Shown here: positions 1 to 8,341 of the stretch, piece after piece
Layout of the letters: every line of letters begins with the position of its first letter
How positions within the stretch are numbered: position 1 is the stretch's first letter
NCBI GenBank assembly: GCA_029012465.1
Contig: JAQXMD010000108.1
Span: 1 to 51,708, forward strand
Direction: 5' to 3'
Length of the DNA stretch: 51,708 bases
From: Oscillospiraceae bacterium
GTDB lineage: Bacteria > Bacillota > Clostridia > Oscillospirales > Oscillospiraceae
The notes under the pieces: model-generated
Database searches by the model: none
The model's input: the letters and a program-made list of their open reading frames with translations, nothing else
What the model was told of the DNA's origin: nothing
Program-made: the position numbers and the translations under genes

Positions 1-1
1 C

Positions 2-766
2 TACAAGGCTCTGGACGCTCAGACCGATACCGCCAAGGTTGCTGAGTACTGCCAGCAGATGATCGATGCCTCCGTGGACGCTCTGGTCATCTTCGGCGGC
101 GACCCCAACGCCAACGTTGACATCTGCAAGAATGCCAATGATGCTGGTATCCCCGTATTCATGGCTGCTCTGGACGTTGCCGAGGCTGGCCGTGAGTATG
201 TCAAGGCCTGCGTAGGCCCCGATCAGGAGGCTATGTGCTACGAGATTGGCAAGTTTATTCTGGATCAGAACGGCTCCGACGCCGGCCTGACCGTAGCTCA
301 GATCTCCGGCGTTCCCTTCCTGGACGACTACATCCAGCGTGAAGCTGGCTTCAAGCGTGCCATGGAAGAGGGCAACTACACCCTTCTGGAGCCCCAGTAT
401 GCTTACTCCAGCCGTTCCGACGCCAAGACCCTCACCGAGAACGTTCTGGCTGCCAACGAGGTTGACATCCTCATGGGCTATGACGACGACCTGACCATGG
501 GCGCTGTGGCTGCCATCGAAGAGGCCGGCCTCGCCGACAAGATCAAGGTTTACTCCCTGACCGGTCAGAACGACGCCATTCAGGCAGTTGCCGACGGCAA
601 GCTGGAGCTGACCGTTATGAACCGCGCTGACAACATCGCCAAGGAGCTGACCGTTGCCATGGCTGAGTGGTTCACCAACGGCACCACCGAGTACTATCAC
701 TACACGGAACTGACCTATATCACCAAGGACAACGTTCAGGACTTCATCGGCAAGGGCGAGTTCTAA
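2..766 (+). CDS. Sugar ABC transporter substrate-binding protein, 5'-truncated by window edge
   Basis: The frame is open from base 2 to the TAA at 764-766, giving 254 visible residues; the start and signal sequence lie outside the window. The visible part reads as a type I periplasmic-binding fold (Peripla_BP_4, ribose/galactose-binding type): a segment on picking out a pentose-like 'ALVIFGGDPN' strand, 'ANDAGIPVFM', an 'ALTENVLAAN..DILMGYDDD' second-lobe strand and 'KVYSLTGQNDA'. In Gram-positives such proteins are membrane lipoproteins that deliver a sugar to an ABC permease. No permease or ATPase follows, so the rest of the transporter is upstream or elsewhere. A strong terminator closes the gene. 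The exact sugar cannot be told. Confidence 0.88.
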   Translation, partial: YKALDAQTDTAKVAEYCQQMIDASVDALVIFGGDPNANVDICKNANDAGIPVFMAALDVAEAGREYVKACVGPDQEAMCYEIGKFILDQNGSDAGLTVAQISGVPFLDDYIQREAGFKRAMEEGNYTLLEPQYAYSSRSDAKTLTENVLAANEVDILMGYDDDLTMGAVAAIEEAGLADKIKVYSLTGQNDAIQAVADGKLELTVMNRADNIAKELTVAMAEWFTNGTTEYYHYTELTYITKDNVQDFIGKGEF

Positions 767-795
767 TTCAGCGCTTGTCTGAATCAAAACTACTG

Positions 796-825
796 CTCCG
801 GGGGCATCCGCTCCCGGAGTTTTTT
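796..825 (+). terminator. Intrinsic terminator after the sugar-binding protein gene
   Basis: A 7-bp perfect stem CTCCGGG (796-802) / CCCGGAG (813-819) is followed by a T run (820-825). Confidence 0.85.
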
Positions 826-865
826 GCTTTTTTTACAGTTCATTCACAATTCCCCGGCTTCCCTT

Positions 866-895
866 AAACCTCGTTTTAGGTTTCCCTGTTATGAT
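866..895 (+). promoter_or_regulatory. Extended -10 promoter with an AAACCT/AGGTTT inverted repeat
   Basis: TGTTATGAT (887-895) is a good extended -10. No clear -35 is seen. Its place is taken by an inverted repeat AAACCT (866-871) / AGGTTT (878-883), a candidate activator site. The half-site AAACCT recurs at 2839-2844 in the promoter of the response-regulator gene. The operator role is inference. Confidence 0.4.
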
Positions 896-977
896 GGGGG
901 CGTTTCCAGCAGAATCCGAAAAAGGATGTGCCCTGATTCAGTTGACATGTCCCCATCAAAATACAGGAGGTTTCCGT

Positions 978-2819
978 ATGAAACTGAAAAACACGCTGGG
1001 CCTGTTTCTTGCCCTGTCCATGCTGACAGCCTGCGGTGCCCAGTCCGAAGGCTCCGCCTCCGCAGCATCCGTTCTTCCCTCATCCGTTTCCGTACAGGAG
1101 GAAACAGCGGTTCCGGAGGTTCCTGCTTCTTCCGAAGAGACGCCGGAAGCAGTGATTGCCGCCCCGGAAAACGCCCCCCTCACCGGAACCGGCTTCCCGG
1201 TCCTCACCGGAAGCGATGCATACTTCACCGCCCGGGAGTTGGACCCCAACTATGACACCGCAGAGACCATCACCCTTTCCGATGGAGCCAGCACCGCCAC
1301 CACCGATGCCGCCAAGATGGATGGTGACACCATTACCATCACCGCAGAAGGCGTTTACGAGGTCAGCGGCAGCCTGTCAAACGGCATGATCATTGTGGAC
1401 GTTCCCGACACAGACAAGGTGCAGCTGGTGCTCCGGAACGTGACCATTCACAGCGAGACCTCTGCCGCCATTTACGTCCGTCAAGCCGACAAGGTGTTCC
1501 TGACATTGGCCGAAAACTCAGAAAACAGCCTCTCCTCCGGTCAGAGCTACGAGGCCATTGACGAAAACAATATTGACGCTGCCGTCTTTTCCCGGGACGA
1601 TCTGGCCCTCAACGGAACCGGCAGTCTCACGGTTTCCGCCCCTGCCGGTCACGGCATCGTCTCCAAGGACGATCTGGTGGTGGCAGGCGGCCGCTATACC
1701 ATCTCCGCGCTGGATCACGGTCTGTCGGCAAATGACAGCATCTGCATTGCAGACAGCGCTCTGGTCATTGATGCCGGGAAGGACGGCATTCATTCCGAAC
1801 ACGCCGATGACCCCGAAGAAGGCCTTGTGTATGTGGAAAACGGCACCTTTGCCCTGACCACCTCTGGGGACGGCATCAGCGCATCCGGCAGCATTACCCT
1901 CCAGAACGGTTCCTTTGACCTGATAACCGGCGGCGGAACCGGCGCAGCTCTCCAGTATGACGAGAACGGCGACCCCATCAGCTGCAAGGGTCTCAAGTCC
2001 GGTAGCGACATCACTGTAAATGGCGGCAGCTTCTCCATGAACTGCGCCGACGACGCCCTTCACGGAACATTCTCCGTGCTGATTGCTGACGGCAGCTTCC
2101 ACATCACAACCTCTGACGACGGCATCCACGCCGATACAAACACCGAGATTCAGGGGGGCGACATCACCATTGCCCAGTGCTATGAGGGCATCGAGGGAAA
2201 CAGCATCCTGATCTCCAGCGGCCACATCACCATCACTGCTCAGGATGACGGCATCAATGCCGCAGGAGGTACTGACGGCAGCGGCTGGGGCGGCATGTTC
2301 GACACGGCTCCCGCTGACAGTTCTACCGATTCCTCCTCCCCCACCCTGGAGATCACCGGCGGCACCCTCGTGGTGGATGCCGAGGGAGACAGTCTGGACG
2401 CAAACGGAAGCCTCTATGTTTCCGGCGGTGACATCACCATCTATGGCACGGTCCGTCAGGGCAACGGTATTCTGGACTATGACCGGGACGGCGTCATTTC
2501 CGGCGGAACCCTCGCTGCCACAGGAATTTCCGGCATGTGCCCCAACTTCGCTTCCACCTCCACCCAAGGTTCCTTAATGGTCTCCGTGGGCCAGCAGGAG
2601 GCAGGAACAGAATACGCCATTCAGGATGCTCAGGGGAACGTGCTTTTGTCCGGCACAGCAAAGAAGAGCTTCAATCTACTGCTTTTCAGCTGCCCCCAGC
2701 TGACTGTGGGCGAGACCTACACCGTCACTACTGGCTCCTTCACCACCGAGGTGGAAATGACCGCCCTGATTGTGGGCGGAGAGAGCGGCATGGGTGGTGG
2801 CCGGGGCCGGGGCTTCTGA
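978..2819 (+). CDS. Carbohydrate-binding beta-helix lipoprotein (Cthe_2159 / DUF4353 type)
   Basis: A 613-residue protein starting at the ATG 7 bases after CAGGAGG (964-970); an upstream in-frame ATG at 891 sits inside the promoter and is rejected. Residues 1-19 form a lipoprotein signal with lipobox LTAC and lipidated Cys19. After a Ser/Ala/Glu-rich linker comes a long run of degenerate repeats of the kind 'DGIxAxGxITIxxGxxxI', rich in Asp and Gly, as expected of a right-handed parallel beta-helix. The Cthe_2159 family binds acidic polysaccharide in a calcium-dependent way and resembles pectate lyases without proven catalysis. The C-terminus ends in a Gly/Arg tail (GMGGGRGRGF). The two-component genes follow at once, so it may be their surface partner or target. 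Family assignment is from pattern recognition; the ligand is not known. Confidence 0.85.
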   Translation: MKLKNTLGLFLALSMLTACGAQSEGSASAASVLPSSVSVQEETAVPEVPASSEETPEAVIAAPENAPLTGTGFPVLTGSDAYFTARELDPNYDTAETITLSDGASTATTDAAKMDGDTITITAEGVYEVSGSLSNGMIIVDVPDTDKVQLVLRNVTIHSETSAAIYVRQADKVFLTLAENSENSLSSGQSYEAIDENNIDAAVFSRDDLALNGTGSLTVSAPAGHGIVSKDDLVVAGGRYTISALDHGLSANDSICIADSALVIDAGKDGIHSEHADDPEEGLVYVENGTFALTTSGDGISASGSITLQNGSFDLITGGGTGAALQYDENGDPISCKGLKSGSDITVNGGSFSMNCADDALHGTFSVLIADGSFHITTSDDGIHADTNTEIQGGDITIAQCYEGIEGNSILISSGHITITAQDDGINAAGGTDGSGWGGMFDTAPADSSTDSSSPTLEITGGTLVVDAEGDSLDANGSLYVSGGDITIYGTVRQGNGILDYDRDGVISGGTLAATGISGMCPNFASTSTQGSLMVSVGQQEAGTEYAIQDAQGNVLLSGTAKKSFNLLLFSCPQLTVGETYTVTTGSFTTEVEMTALIVGGESGMGGGRGRGF

Positions 2820-2825
2820 TTCCGG

Positions 2826-2854
2826 GTGACAGTCCCAAAAACCTATGCTATAAT
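2826..2854 (+). promoter_or_regulatory. Promoter of the two-component operon
   Basis: GTGACA (2826-2831), a 17-base spacer, and an extended -10 TGCTATAAT (2846-2854). Transcription should begin near 2861. Confidence 0.75.
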
Positions 2855-2855
2855 G

Positions 2856-2884
2856 ATGTGTGGGAAGCTCTGCTTCCCACACAT
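2856..2884 (+). promoter_or_regulatory. Perfect 13-bp hairpin at the start of the response-regulator transcript
   Basis: ATGTGTGGGAAGC (2856-2868) and GCTTCCCACACAT (2872-2884) are perfect inverted repeats with a 3-base loop, placed on the predicted start site. It could be an operator for a dimeric regulator or a 5' stability hairpin. There is no T run, so it is not an intrinsic terminator. Confidence 0.6.
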
Positions 2885-2934
2885 TTGCGACGTTTTCAAA
2901 ATGCCCGTACCGGGATAAGAAAAGAGGAATGCAT

Positions 2935-3606
2935 ATGCGTCTGCTTCTAGCCGAGGACGAAAAATCTCTGTCCCGTGCCATTGTGACCATATTACAGCGA
3001 AACAACTACTCTGTGGACGCCGTTTACAACGGAAGGGAGCTGCTGGAGTACCTGACCAGCAACATCTATGACGGGGTGATTCTGGACGTGATGATGCCGG
3101 AAATGGACGGGATCACCGCCCTCCGGGAGCTGCGCGCCTCCGACAACCGGATTCCCGTGCTAATTCTCTCCGCAAAGTCCGAGGTGGACGACAAGGTTCT
3201 GGGGCTTGACTCCGGAGCCAATGACTATCTCACAAAGCCCTTCTCCGCGGCAGAGCTGCTGGCACGGATTCGGGCCATGACCCGCTCCGGTGCAGAGCAA
3301 ACGGATTCCAGACTGTCCTTCGGCAATTTGACCCTGGACTGCGCCGGATATTGCATGTCCACCCCTGACGGGAAGCTCCAGCTGGCCAACAAGGAGTTTC
3401 AGATTCTGGAACTGCTGATGCGTCATCCCGGTCAGGTGCTCTCTGCGGAGCAGCTGATGGAAAAGGTCTGGGGCTTTGACAGCGACTCTGAGATCAATGT
3501 GGTCTGGACATACATTTCCTACCTGCGGAAAAAGCTCTCCGCCCTCCACGCCGATGTGGAGATCCGCGCCAAGCGAAACGCAGGCTATCTGATGGTGATG
3601 TCATGA
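2935..3606 (+). CDS. OmpR/PhoB-family response regulator
   Basis: 223 residues. Two nearby ATGs exist (2929 and 2935); only 2935 has correct spacing to AGAGG (2923-2927). The N-terminal receiver domain shows the acidic pair E7 D8, phospho-acceptor D51 in 'ILDVMMPEMDG', the switch Ser and Lys in 'LILSAKS', and 'NDYLTKPF'. The C-terminal half is a winged-helix DNA-binding domain ending in 'VVWTYISYLRKKL'. Its stop overlaps the kinase start (ATGA at 3603-3606), so the two are translationally coupled. It has a strong promoter of its own directly after the beta-helix lipoprotein gene, which is the natural candidate target. Confidence 0.95.
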   Translation: MRLLLAEDEKSLSRAIVTILQRNNYSVDAVYNGRELLEYLTSNIYDGVILDVMMPEMDGITALRELRASDNRIPVLILSAKSEVDDKVLGLDSGANDYLTKPFSAAELLARIRAMTRSGAEQTDSRLSFGNLTLDCAGYCMSTPDGKLQLANKEFQILELLMRHPGQVLSAEQLMEKVWGFDSDSEINVVWTYISYLRKKLSALHADVEIRAKRNAGYLMVMS

Positions 3607-5156
3607 TACAAAAACTGCGAATCCGACTCATTGCCATGGCCATGGCAGCACAGCTGATTTTGCTGATTGTCATTGTGGCCTTCAGCAACTATCTCAGCTA
3701 CATGAAGCTGGCAGACAGCGCCGATTTTGTCATCGACGAGCTGATGAAGGAGCCTTACGATTCAGAGCCCCGGGACGGACAGCCGGAACCCGAAACAACC
3801 CCGTCGCCGTCCCCATCCCCTTCTCCGTCTCCTGAGCCCACTGCTACGGAGGAACCGGAGCCGTCCCCATCCCCTGCGGTCTCCGACCCCCCAGCGGATG
3901 AGGCAGCGCCTCCCTTCGCGGACCCCCGGGACCCGTGGGCACCCGACGGTGAGAACTCCTACGACCAGTGGGCGGACTGGATGCGTCCCAAGGGTCCCCA
4001 TCCGCCCCAGTGGGGCAGCGGCACACCCTATGACGATGTCTGGGGGGGCAGGGAAACAGCAGAGCCATCTCCTTCCCCTACCCCCACGCCAGAACCCACG
4101 CCTACCCCGGAGCCCACACCGGAGCCATGGACCCAGCGCCGTACCGAGGAGCTGCCCTTCTCCTCCCGCTACTTCATCGTGTCTCAGGACACGGAGGGGG
4201 AGCTGCTCTACCGGAACATGGACCATATCATCTCCATTTCCGAGGATGAGGCCATGCAAATGACGGGGGTGGCCCTGTCCACTTCGGAGGAAAAGGGCTT
4301 CTGTGGAAACTTCCGCTATCGGACATATTTCGAGGAAGGTCAGATCACCCTGCTGTTTCTGGACTGTAGCCAGGACCTCGAAACCTTCCGGAATACACTG
4401 ATCGCCAACTGCGGTCTTTCTCTGCTGGGTCTCGGCTGCACCTTCCTGCTGCTGATGCTGTTCTCCGGCAAGATCGTCCGGCCCGTGGCGGAAAGCTATG
4501 ACAAGCAGAAGCAGTTTATCTCCGCCGCCGGTCATGAGCTTCGGACGCCCCTAACCATCATCGGGGCGGATACGGAAGTGCTCACCATGGAGCTGGGGGA
4601 AAACGAATGGCTTTCGGACATCAGCCATCAGACCTCCCGAATGACGGAGCTTACCAATTCTCTTCTGCAGCTGTCTCGCATGGACGAGGGCCGTCAGCCC
4701 ATGACCATGCTGGAATTCCCTCTGTCGGACCTTGTGGAGGAAACCCTCCATTCCTTTGACCTTCTGGCAAAGAAGCAGGAGCTCCGTTTAACGGCGGACA
4801 TCGCCCCCATGGTTTCTGTCCGGGGTGACATCGCATCCCTCCGGCAGCTTGTGTCCATTCTTCTGGACAACGCCATCAAGTATTCTCTGGGTACTATTGA
4901 TGTATCCCTCCGGCAGACGGAGAACACCGTATGTCTGGAGGTCAGCAACAGCGCCCATCCCGTGACCCCGGAGCAGCTTTCCCAGTTCTTCGACCGGTTC
5001 TACCGCACCGAAGCCTCCAGAAACTCCGAAACCGGCGGCTATGGTCTGGGACTTTCCATCGCCCAGTCCATTGTTCAGGCCCATCGCGGAAAAATCACCG
5101 CCTCCTCTCCAGAGGAGGGCATTGTGCGGCTCACCGTAGTGCTGCCAAAATACTGA
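3603..5156 (+). CDS. Sensor histidine kinase with proline-rich, Trp-rich extracellular domain
   Basis: 517 residues. Membrane helices at about 8-32 and 265-288 enclose a roughly 230-residue outside region. That region has two proline-rich linkers (about 62-91, SPSPSP/EPEP type; about 154-175, PTPEP type) around a segment with five Trp in 36 residues (W112, W123, W126, W137, W147), then a small folded part (about 180-260). No full HAMP domain is evident. The kinase core is complete: H-box with phospho-acceptor H311 in 'GHELRTPL', N-box N423 in 'LLDNAIKYS', F-box 'FFDRFYRTE', and G-box 'GGYGLGLSIA'. It overlaps the regulator gene by 4 bases. The proline linkers probably span the cell wall and the Trp segment may contact a polysaccharide; both are inference. 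Confidence 0.95.
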   Translation: MIQKLRIRLIAMAMAAQLILLIVIVAFSNYLSYMKLADSADFVIDELMKEPYDSEPRDGQPEPETTPSPSPSPSPSPEPTATEEPEPSPSPAVSDPPADEAAPPFADPRDPWAPDGENSYDQWADWMRPKGPHPPQWGSGTPYDDVWGGRETAEPSPSPTPTPEPTPTPEPTPEPWTQRRTEELPFSSRYFIVSQDTEGELLYRNMDHIISISEDEAMQMTGVALSTSEEKGFCGNFRYRTYFEEGQITLLFLDCSQDLETFRNTLIANCGLSLLGLGCTFLLLMLFSGKIVRPVAESYDKQKQFISAAGHELRTPLTIIGADTEVLTMELGENEWLSDISHQTSRMTELTNSLLQLSRMDEGRQPMTMLEFPLSDLVEETLHSFDLLAKKQELRLTADIAPMVSVRGDIASLRQLVSILLDNAIKYSLGTIDVSLRQTENTVCLEVSNSAHPVTPEQLSQFFDRFYRTEASRNSETGGYGLGLSIAQSIVQAHRGKITASSPEEGIVRLTVVLPKY

Positions 5157-5161
5157 TTCAT

Positions 5162-5198
5162 GCAGCGTGAGGATGCTTTCTCACGCTGCTATTATTTT
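5162..5198. terminator. Hairpin terminator between convergent genes
   Basis: Perfect 10-bp arms GCAGCGTGAG (5162-5171) and CTCACGCTGC (5180-5189) lie between the kinase stop and the minus-strand thioesterase stop. The T tract on the plus side is interrupted (5190-5198). Confidence 0.65.
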
Positions 5199-5581
5199 CC
5201 CGCGAAGCAGGTAAAGGTTCCCTCTGCCAGGAGCTTGTCTCCCGCCGTCACCTGAACCCGGAATACCAGAATTGTCTTTCCCATCCGCACCGGCACCGCC
5301 TCCGCGGCAATCACTCCGGAGGTCACATTGGCAAGATAGTGAAAATCCCCGCTGAGGGTCACAGGCCTGTCCGCCACCGCCCGGGCATAGGCAGAAGCCG
5401 CACAGTCCGCCATGGTGTAGAGCAGACCCCCGTGGACGGTGGTTCCGGTATTCCGGCAAGCATCCTCCACCTTCAGCTCCGCCCGGCAGCAGCCCTCCAC
5501 CAGGCGGGTGATCCGAATGCCGCAGCGGCGCATAAACTGATTATTGTGATTGGTGAAATCCATCTGTTCCTGAAATGTCAT
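5192..5581 (-). CDS. PaaI-type hotdog thioesterase
   Basis: 129 residues, single hotdog domain. The signature 'VHGGLLYTMADCAASAYA' (H50, G51, G52, D59) matches the PaaI/YbgC-like acyl-CoA thioesterase group, which hydrolyses small or aromatic acyl-CoAs in the cytoplasm. The order of strands and the length are typical. It stands alone between the two-component operon and the glycogen operon. Its start (CAT at 5579-5581) has only a weak, distant AAGGA, so translation may be modest. The substrate cannot be inferred. Confidence 0.88.
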   Translation of the reverse strand: MTFQEQMDFTNHNNQFMRRCGIRITRLVEGCCRAELKVEDACRNTGTTVHGGLLYTMADCAASAYARAVADRPVTLSGDFHYLANVTSGVIAAEAVPVRMGKTILVFRVQVTAGDKLLAEGTFTCFAGK

Positions 5582-5655
5582 GACGTCTCATGTCCTTCCA
5601 TGCAATTTTTCTATGGAATTATTATATCTTATCTGTCAAACATGGTGTTCCTTGC

Positions 5656-5684
5656 TTGACATGGGAGCCAAAGACTATTAAAAT
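5656..5684 (+). promoter_or_regulatory. Promoter of the glycogen operon
   Basis: TTGACA (5656-5661), a 17-base spacer, and TAAAAT (5679-5684). The leader to glgP is about 135 bases. It carries a direct repeat of TTTTTCT(CT)ATGCAG (about 5692-5706 and 5717-5731) and a CACCGG/CCGGTG hairpin (5762-5784). No known riboswitch was recognised. Confidence 0.8.
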
Positions 5685-5828
5685 ATACTTGGTTTTTTCT
5701 ATGCAGAATGCTGTAATTTTTCTCTATGCAGCAGGCCTTTCCTTGTGCATTTTACGGCAATCACCGGGGGCATCCAAGCCGGTGCTCCCGCTGCCGAAGC
5801 ATAAATTTGTTAAGTTAGGAGCAATCAA

Positions 5829-8264
5829 ATGTTTGCAGGAAAAGAAGATTTTAAGATCGAATACGGCGCAAAGGCTCTGGAGACCAAGGCAAAGCCCATC
5901 GATCAGTGTACCCTGTTTGAGCAGTATGAGGTGCTGGTTCACCTTCTGTCCAGTTCCGTCAGCAAGGTTCGCACCCAGACCTCTCAGCGTCATGTCCGTC
6001 ATCAGCAGAAGAAGGTTCACTACTTCTCCATGGAGTTCCTGATCGGTCGGCTTCTGAAAAACTATCTCATCAATCTGGACGAAGAGGAAACCGTCCGGGA
6101 GGGTCTGAAGGACCTGGGCATTGATCTGGATGAGCTGTGCGCCTGTGAGCAGGACCCTGGCCTTGGCAACGGCGGCCTTGGCCGTCTGGCAGCCTGCTTC
6201 CTGGATTCCATGGCCTATCTCGGCGTTCCCGGCGTTGGTATGGGCATCCGCTACCGGTTTGGCCTGTTCCGTCAGAAAATCGTGGACGGCTATCAGACTG
6301 AGGAGCCGGACAGCTGGCTGGAAAACGGCTATCCCTGGGAGGTTAAGCGTGCCGAGGATGCCATTCCCGTGAGCTTCGGCGGCTATGTGGATCAGATTCG
6401 GAAGCCCGACGGCAAGCTCCAGTGTGTCACCCGGAACGCAAAGACCATTCTGGCAGTTCCCTATGATGTGCCCATCGTGGGCTACGGTGGAAAGACCGTC
6501 AACATTCTCCGGCTCTGGAGCGCTGAGCCTGTGGTTCAGAAGCTGGATCTGGTGGCCTTCAACCACGGCGACTATTCCGGCGCCATGCGTGACCGGAACG
6601 AGATCGAAGCCATTTCCTGTATCCTCTATCCCGACGACAGCACCGATGCCGGCAAGGCTCTGCGGCTGAAGCAGGAGTATTTCTTCGTATCCGCCGGTGT
6701 CACCGACATCGTCAAGAATTTCAAAAAGACCTACGGCTCCAACTGGGCCATTTTCCCGGATAAAATCAGCATCCACACCAACGACACCCATCCTGCCCTG
6801 TGCGTACCCGAGCTGATGCGCATTCTGCTGGATGAGGAGGGTCTCGAGTGGGAGGAGGCCTGGGATATCACCACCCGCACCATCTCCTACACCAACCACA
6901 CCATCATGCCCGAGGCGCTGGAGAAGTGGTCCATTGACCTGATGCGCTCCCTGCTGCCCCGTGTTTACCAGGTCATTGAGGAAATCGACCGCCGCTACTG
7001 CGCCGGCTTTGACCGCAGCCTTCCCCAGTGGCACGACATGCTCCGGAACACCGCCATTCTCTGGGACGGTCAGGTGCACATGGCCAATCTGTCCATCATC
7101 GGCAGCTACAGCGTCAATGGCGTGGCATCTCTCCACACGGAGATCCTTAAAACCTCCGTCCTGAAGGATTTCTACACTCTGACCCCGGAGAAATTCAACA
7201 ACAAAACCAACGGCGTCACCCATCGCCGGTTCCTGGCCGAGGCAAACCCCAGCCTGAGCCGTCTGATCACCGATGCCATCGGCCCCCAGTGGCTTGGCAA
7301 CGCCAACCGCCTTCAGGAGCTGCTGAATTATCGGGACGATGCCGCCTTCCTCTCCTCCCTCCGCCAGAGCAAGCGGGAGAACAAGGTTCGTCTTGGAAAC
7401 TATATCGGCAGAACCATGGGAATCTCCATTGATCCCGATTCCGTCTTTGACATTCAGGTCAAGCGCATCCACGCCTACAAGCGTCAGCTTCTGGCTGCCT
7501 TCAAGGCCATGCACCTGTACAATGTGCTGAAGGAAAACCCCAACGCGGATATTCTCCCCCACACCTTCCTGTTTGCGGGAAAGGCTGCCGCCGGCTACGC
7601 CTTTGCCAAGGAGACCATTAAGTATATCTGCTCCATTGCTGACCTGATCAACTCCGATCCCGTGGTCAGCCAGAAGATCAAGGTCATCTTCCTGGAGAAC
7701 TTCAACGTTTCCACCGCCCAGCTGATCTATCCCGCCGCCGACATCTCCGAGCAGATTTCCACTGCGGGCAAGGAGGCCAGCGGCACCGGCAACATGAAGT
7801 TCATGTTCAACGGTGCCATCACCCTGGGCACGCTGGACGGCGCAAATGTGGAGATCAGCCAGCTGGTTGGCCCCGAGAACATCTCCATCTTCGGTCTCAC
7901 CGCCGAAGAGGTCATGAACTATTACACCCACGGGGGCTATATCGCCTTTGATACCTGCCGGTCTGATCCCCGTCTGCAAAAGATTTGTGACCAGCTGATC
8001 GACGGCACCTTCCTGCCCATGGGCAAGAATTTCTACGGCATCCATGATGCCCTCTTCAAGAGCAATGATGAATACTTTGTCCTGAAGGACTTCGACGCAT
8101 ATCTCAAGGCCTGGAGCGGCCTGTCCGAAATCTACAAGGATGAGGCTCGCTGGGGTAAAATGTCTCTGAGCAACATCGCAATGGCCGGTCATTTCAGCTC
8201 CGACCGCACCATTGCCCAGTATTGTGACGAAATCTGGCAGACGCACTGTGGTATCATAAAATAA
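5829..8264 (+). CDS. glgP: Glycogen/starch/maltodextrin phosphorylase
   Basis: 811 residues, normal for the GT35 phosphorylase family. It releases glucose-1-phosphate from alpha-1,4-glucan ends using pyridoxal phosphate. Visible hallmarks are the N-terminal 'YFSMEFLIGRLL', 'NGGLGRLAACFLDSMA', the phosphate-site 'VKRIHAYKRQLL', and the cofactor motif 'EASGTGNMKF' with the Schiff-base lysine at K657. The start has AGGAG (5817-5821). It heads a cluster with the synthesis enzymes glgC, glgD and glgA, so breakdown and synthesis appear to be made together and must be balanced at the enzyme level. A 77-base gap with a small GGGGCG/CGCCCC hairpin (8279-8294) precedes glgC. Confidence 0.97.
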   Translation: MFAGKEDFKIEYGAKALETKAKPIDQCTLFEQYEVLVHLLSSSVSKVRTQTSQRHVRHQQKKVHYFSMEFLIGRLLKNYLINLDEEETVREGLKDLGIDLDELCACEQDPGLGNGGLGRLAACFLDSMAYLGVPGVGMGIRYRFGLFRQKIVDGYQTEEPDSWLENGYPWEVKRAEDAIPVSFGGYVDQIRKPDGKLQCVTRNAKTILAVPYDVPIVGYGGKTVNILRLWSAEPVVQKLDLVAFNHGDYSGAMRDRNEIEAISCILYPDDSTDAGKALRLKQEYFFVSAGVTDIVKNFKKTYGSNWAIFPDKISIHTNDTHPALCVPELMRILLDEEGLEWEEAWDITTRTISYTNHTIMPEALEKWSIDLMRSLLPRVYQVIEEIDRRYCAGFDRSLPQWHDMLRNTAILWDGQVHMANLSIIGSYSVNGVASLHTEILKTSVLKDFYTLTPEKFNNKTNGVTHRRFLAEANPSLSRLITDAIGPQWLGNANRLQELLNYRDDAAFLSSLRQSKRENKVRLGNYIGRTMGISIDPDSVFDIQVKRIHAYKRQLLAAFKAMHLYNVLKENPNADILPHTFLFAGKAAAGYAFAKETIKYICSIADLINSDPVVSQKIKVIFLENFNVSTAQLIYPAADISEQISTAGKEASGTGNMKFMFNGAITLGTLDGANVEISQLVGPENISIFGLTAEEVMNYYTHGGYIAFDTCRSDPRLQKICDQLIDGTFLPMGKNFYGIHDALFKSNDEYFVLKDFDAYLKAWSGLSEIYKDEARWGKMSLSNIAMAGHFSSDRTIAQYCDEIWQTHCGIIK

Positions 8265-8341
8265 AAATTCTGGCTGATGGGGCGTAACCGCCCCGCGCCT
8301 GCCTGTTTCATATCAACAGCATTTCAATAAGGAGGGTCCCC

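Noticed and set aside
3786..4127. SPSP/PTPEP repeats as a possible noncoding repeat
   Set aside because: They are codons of the kinase's extracellular proline linkers.
5724..8246. 840-codon open frame on the strand opposite glgP
   Set aside because: Shadow of strong third-position GC bias in glgP; no ribosome site, and the sequence reads as low-complexity Gly/Val/Leu.
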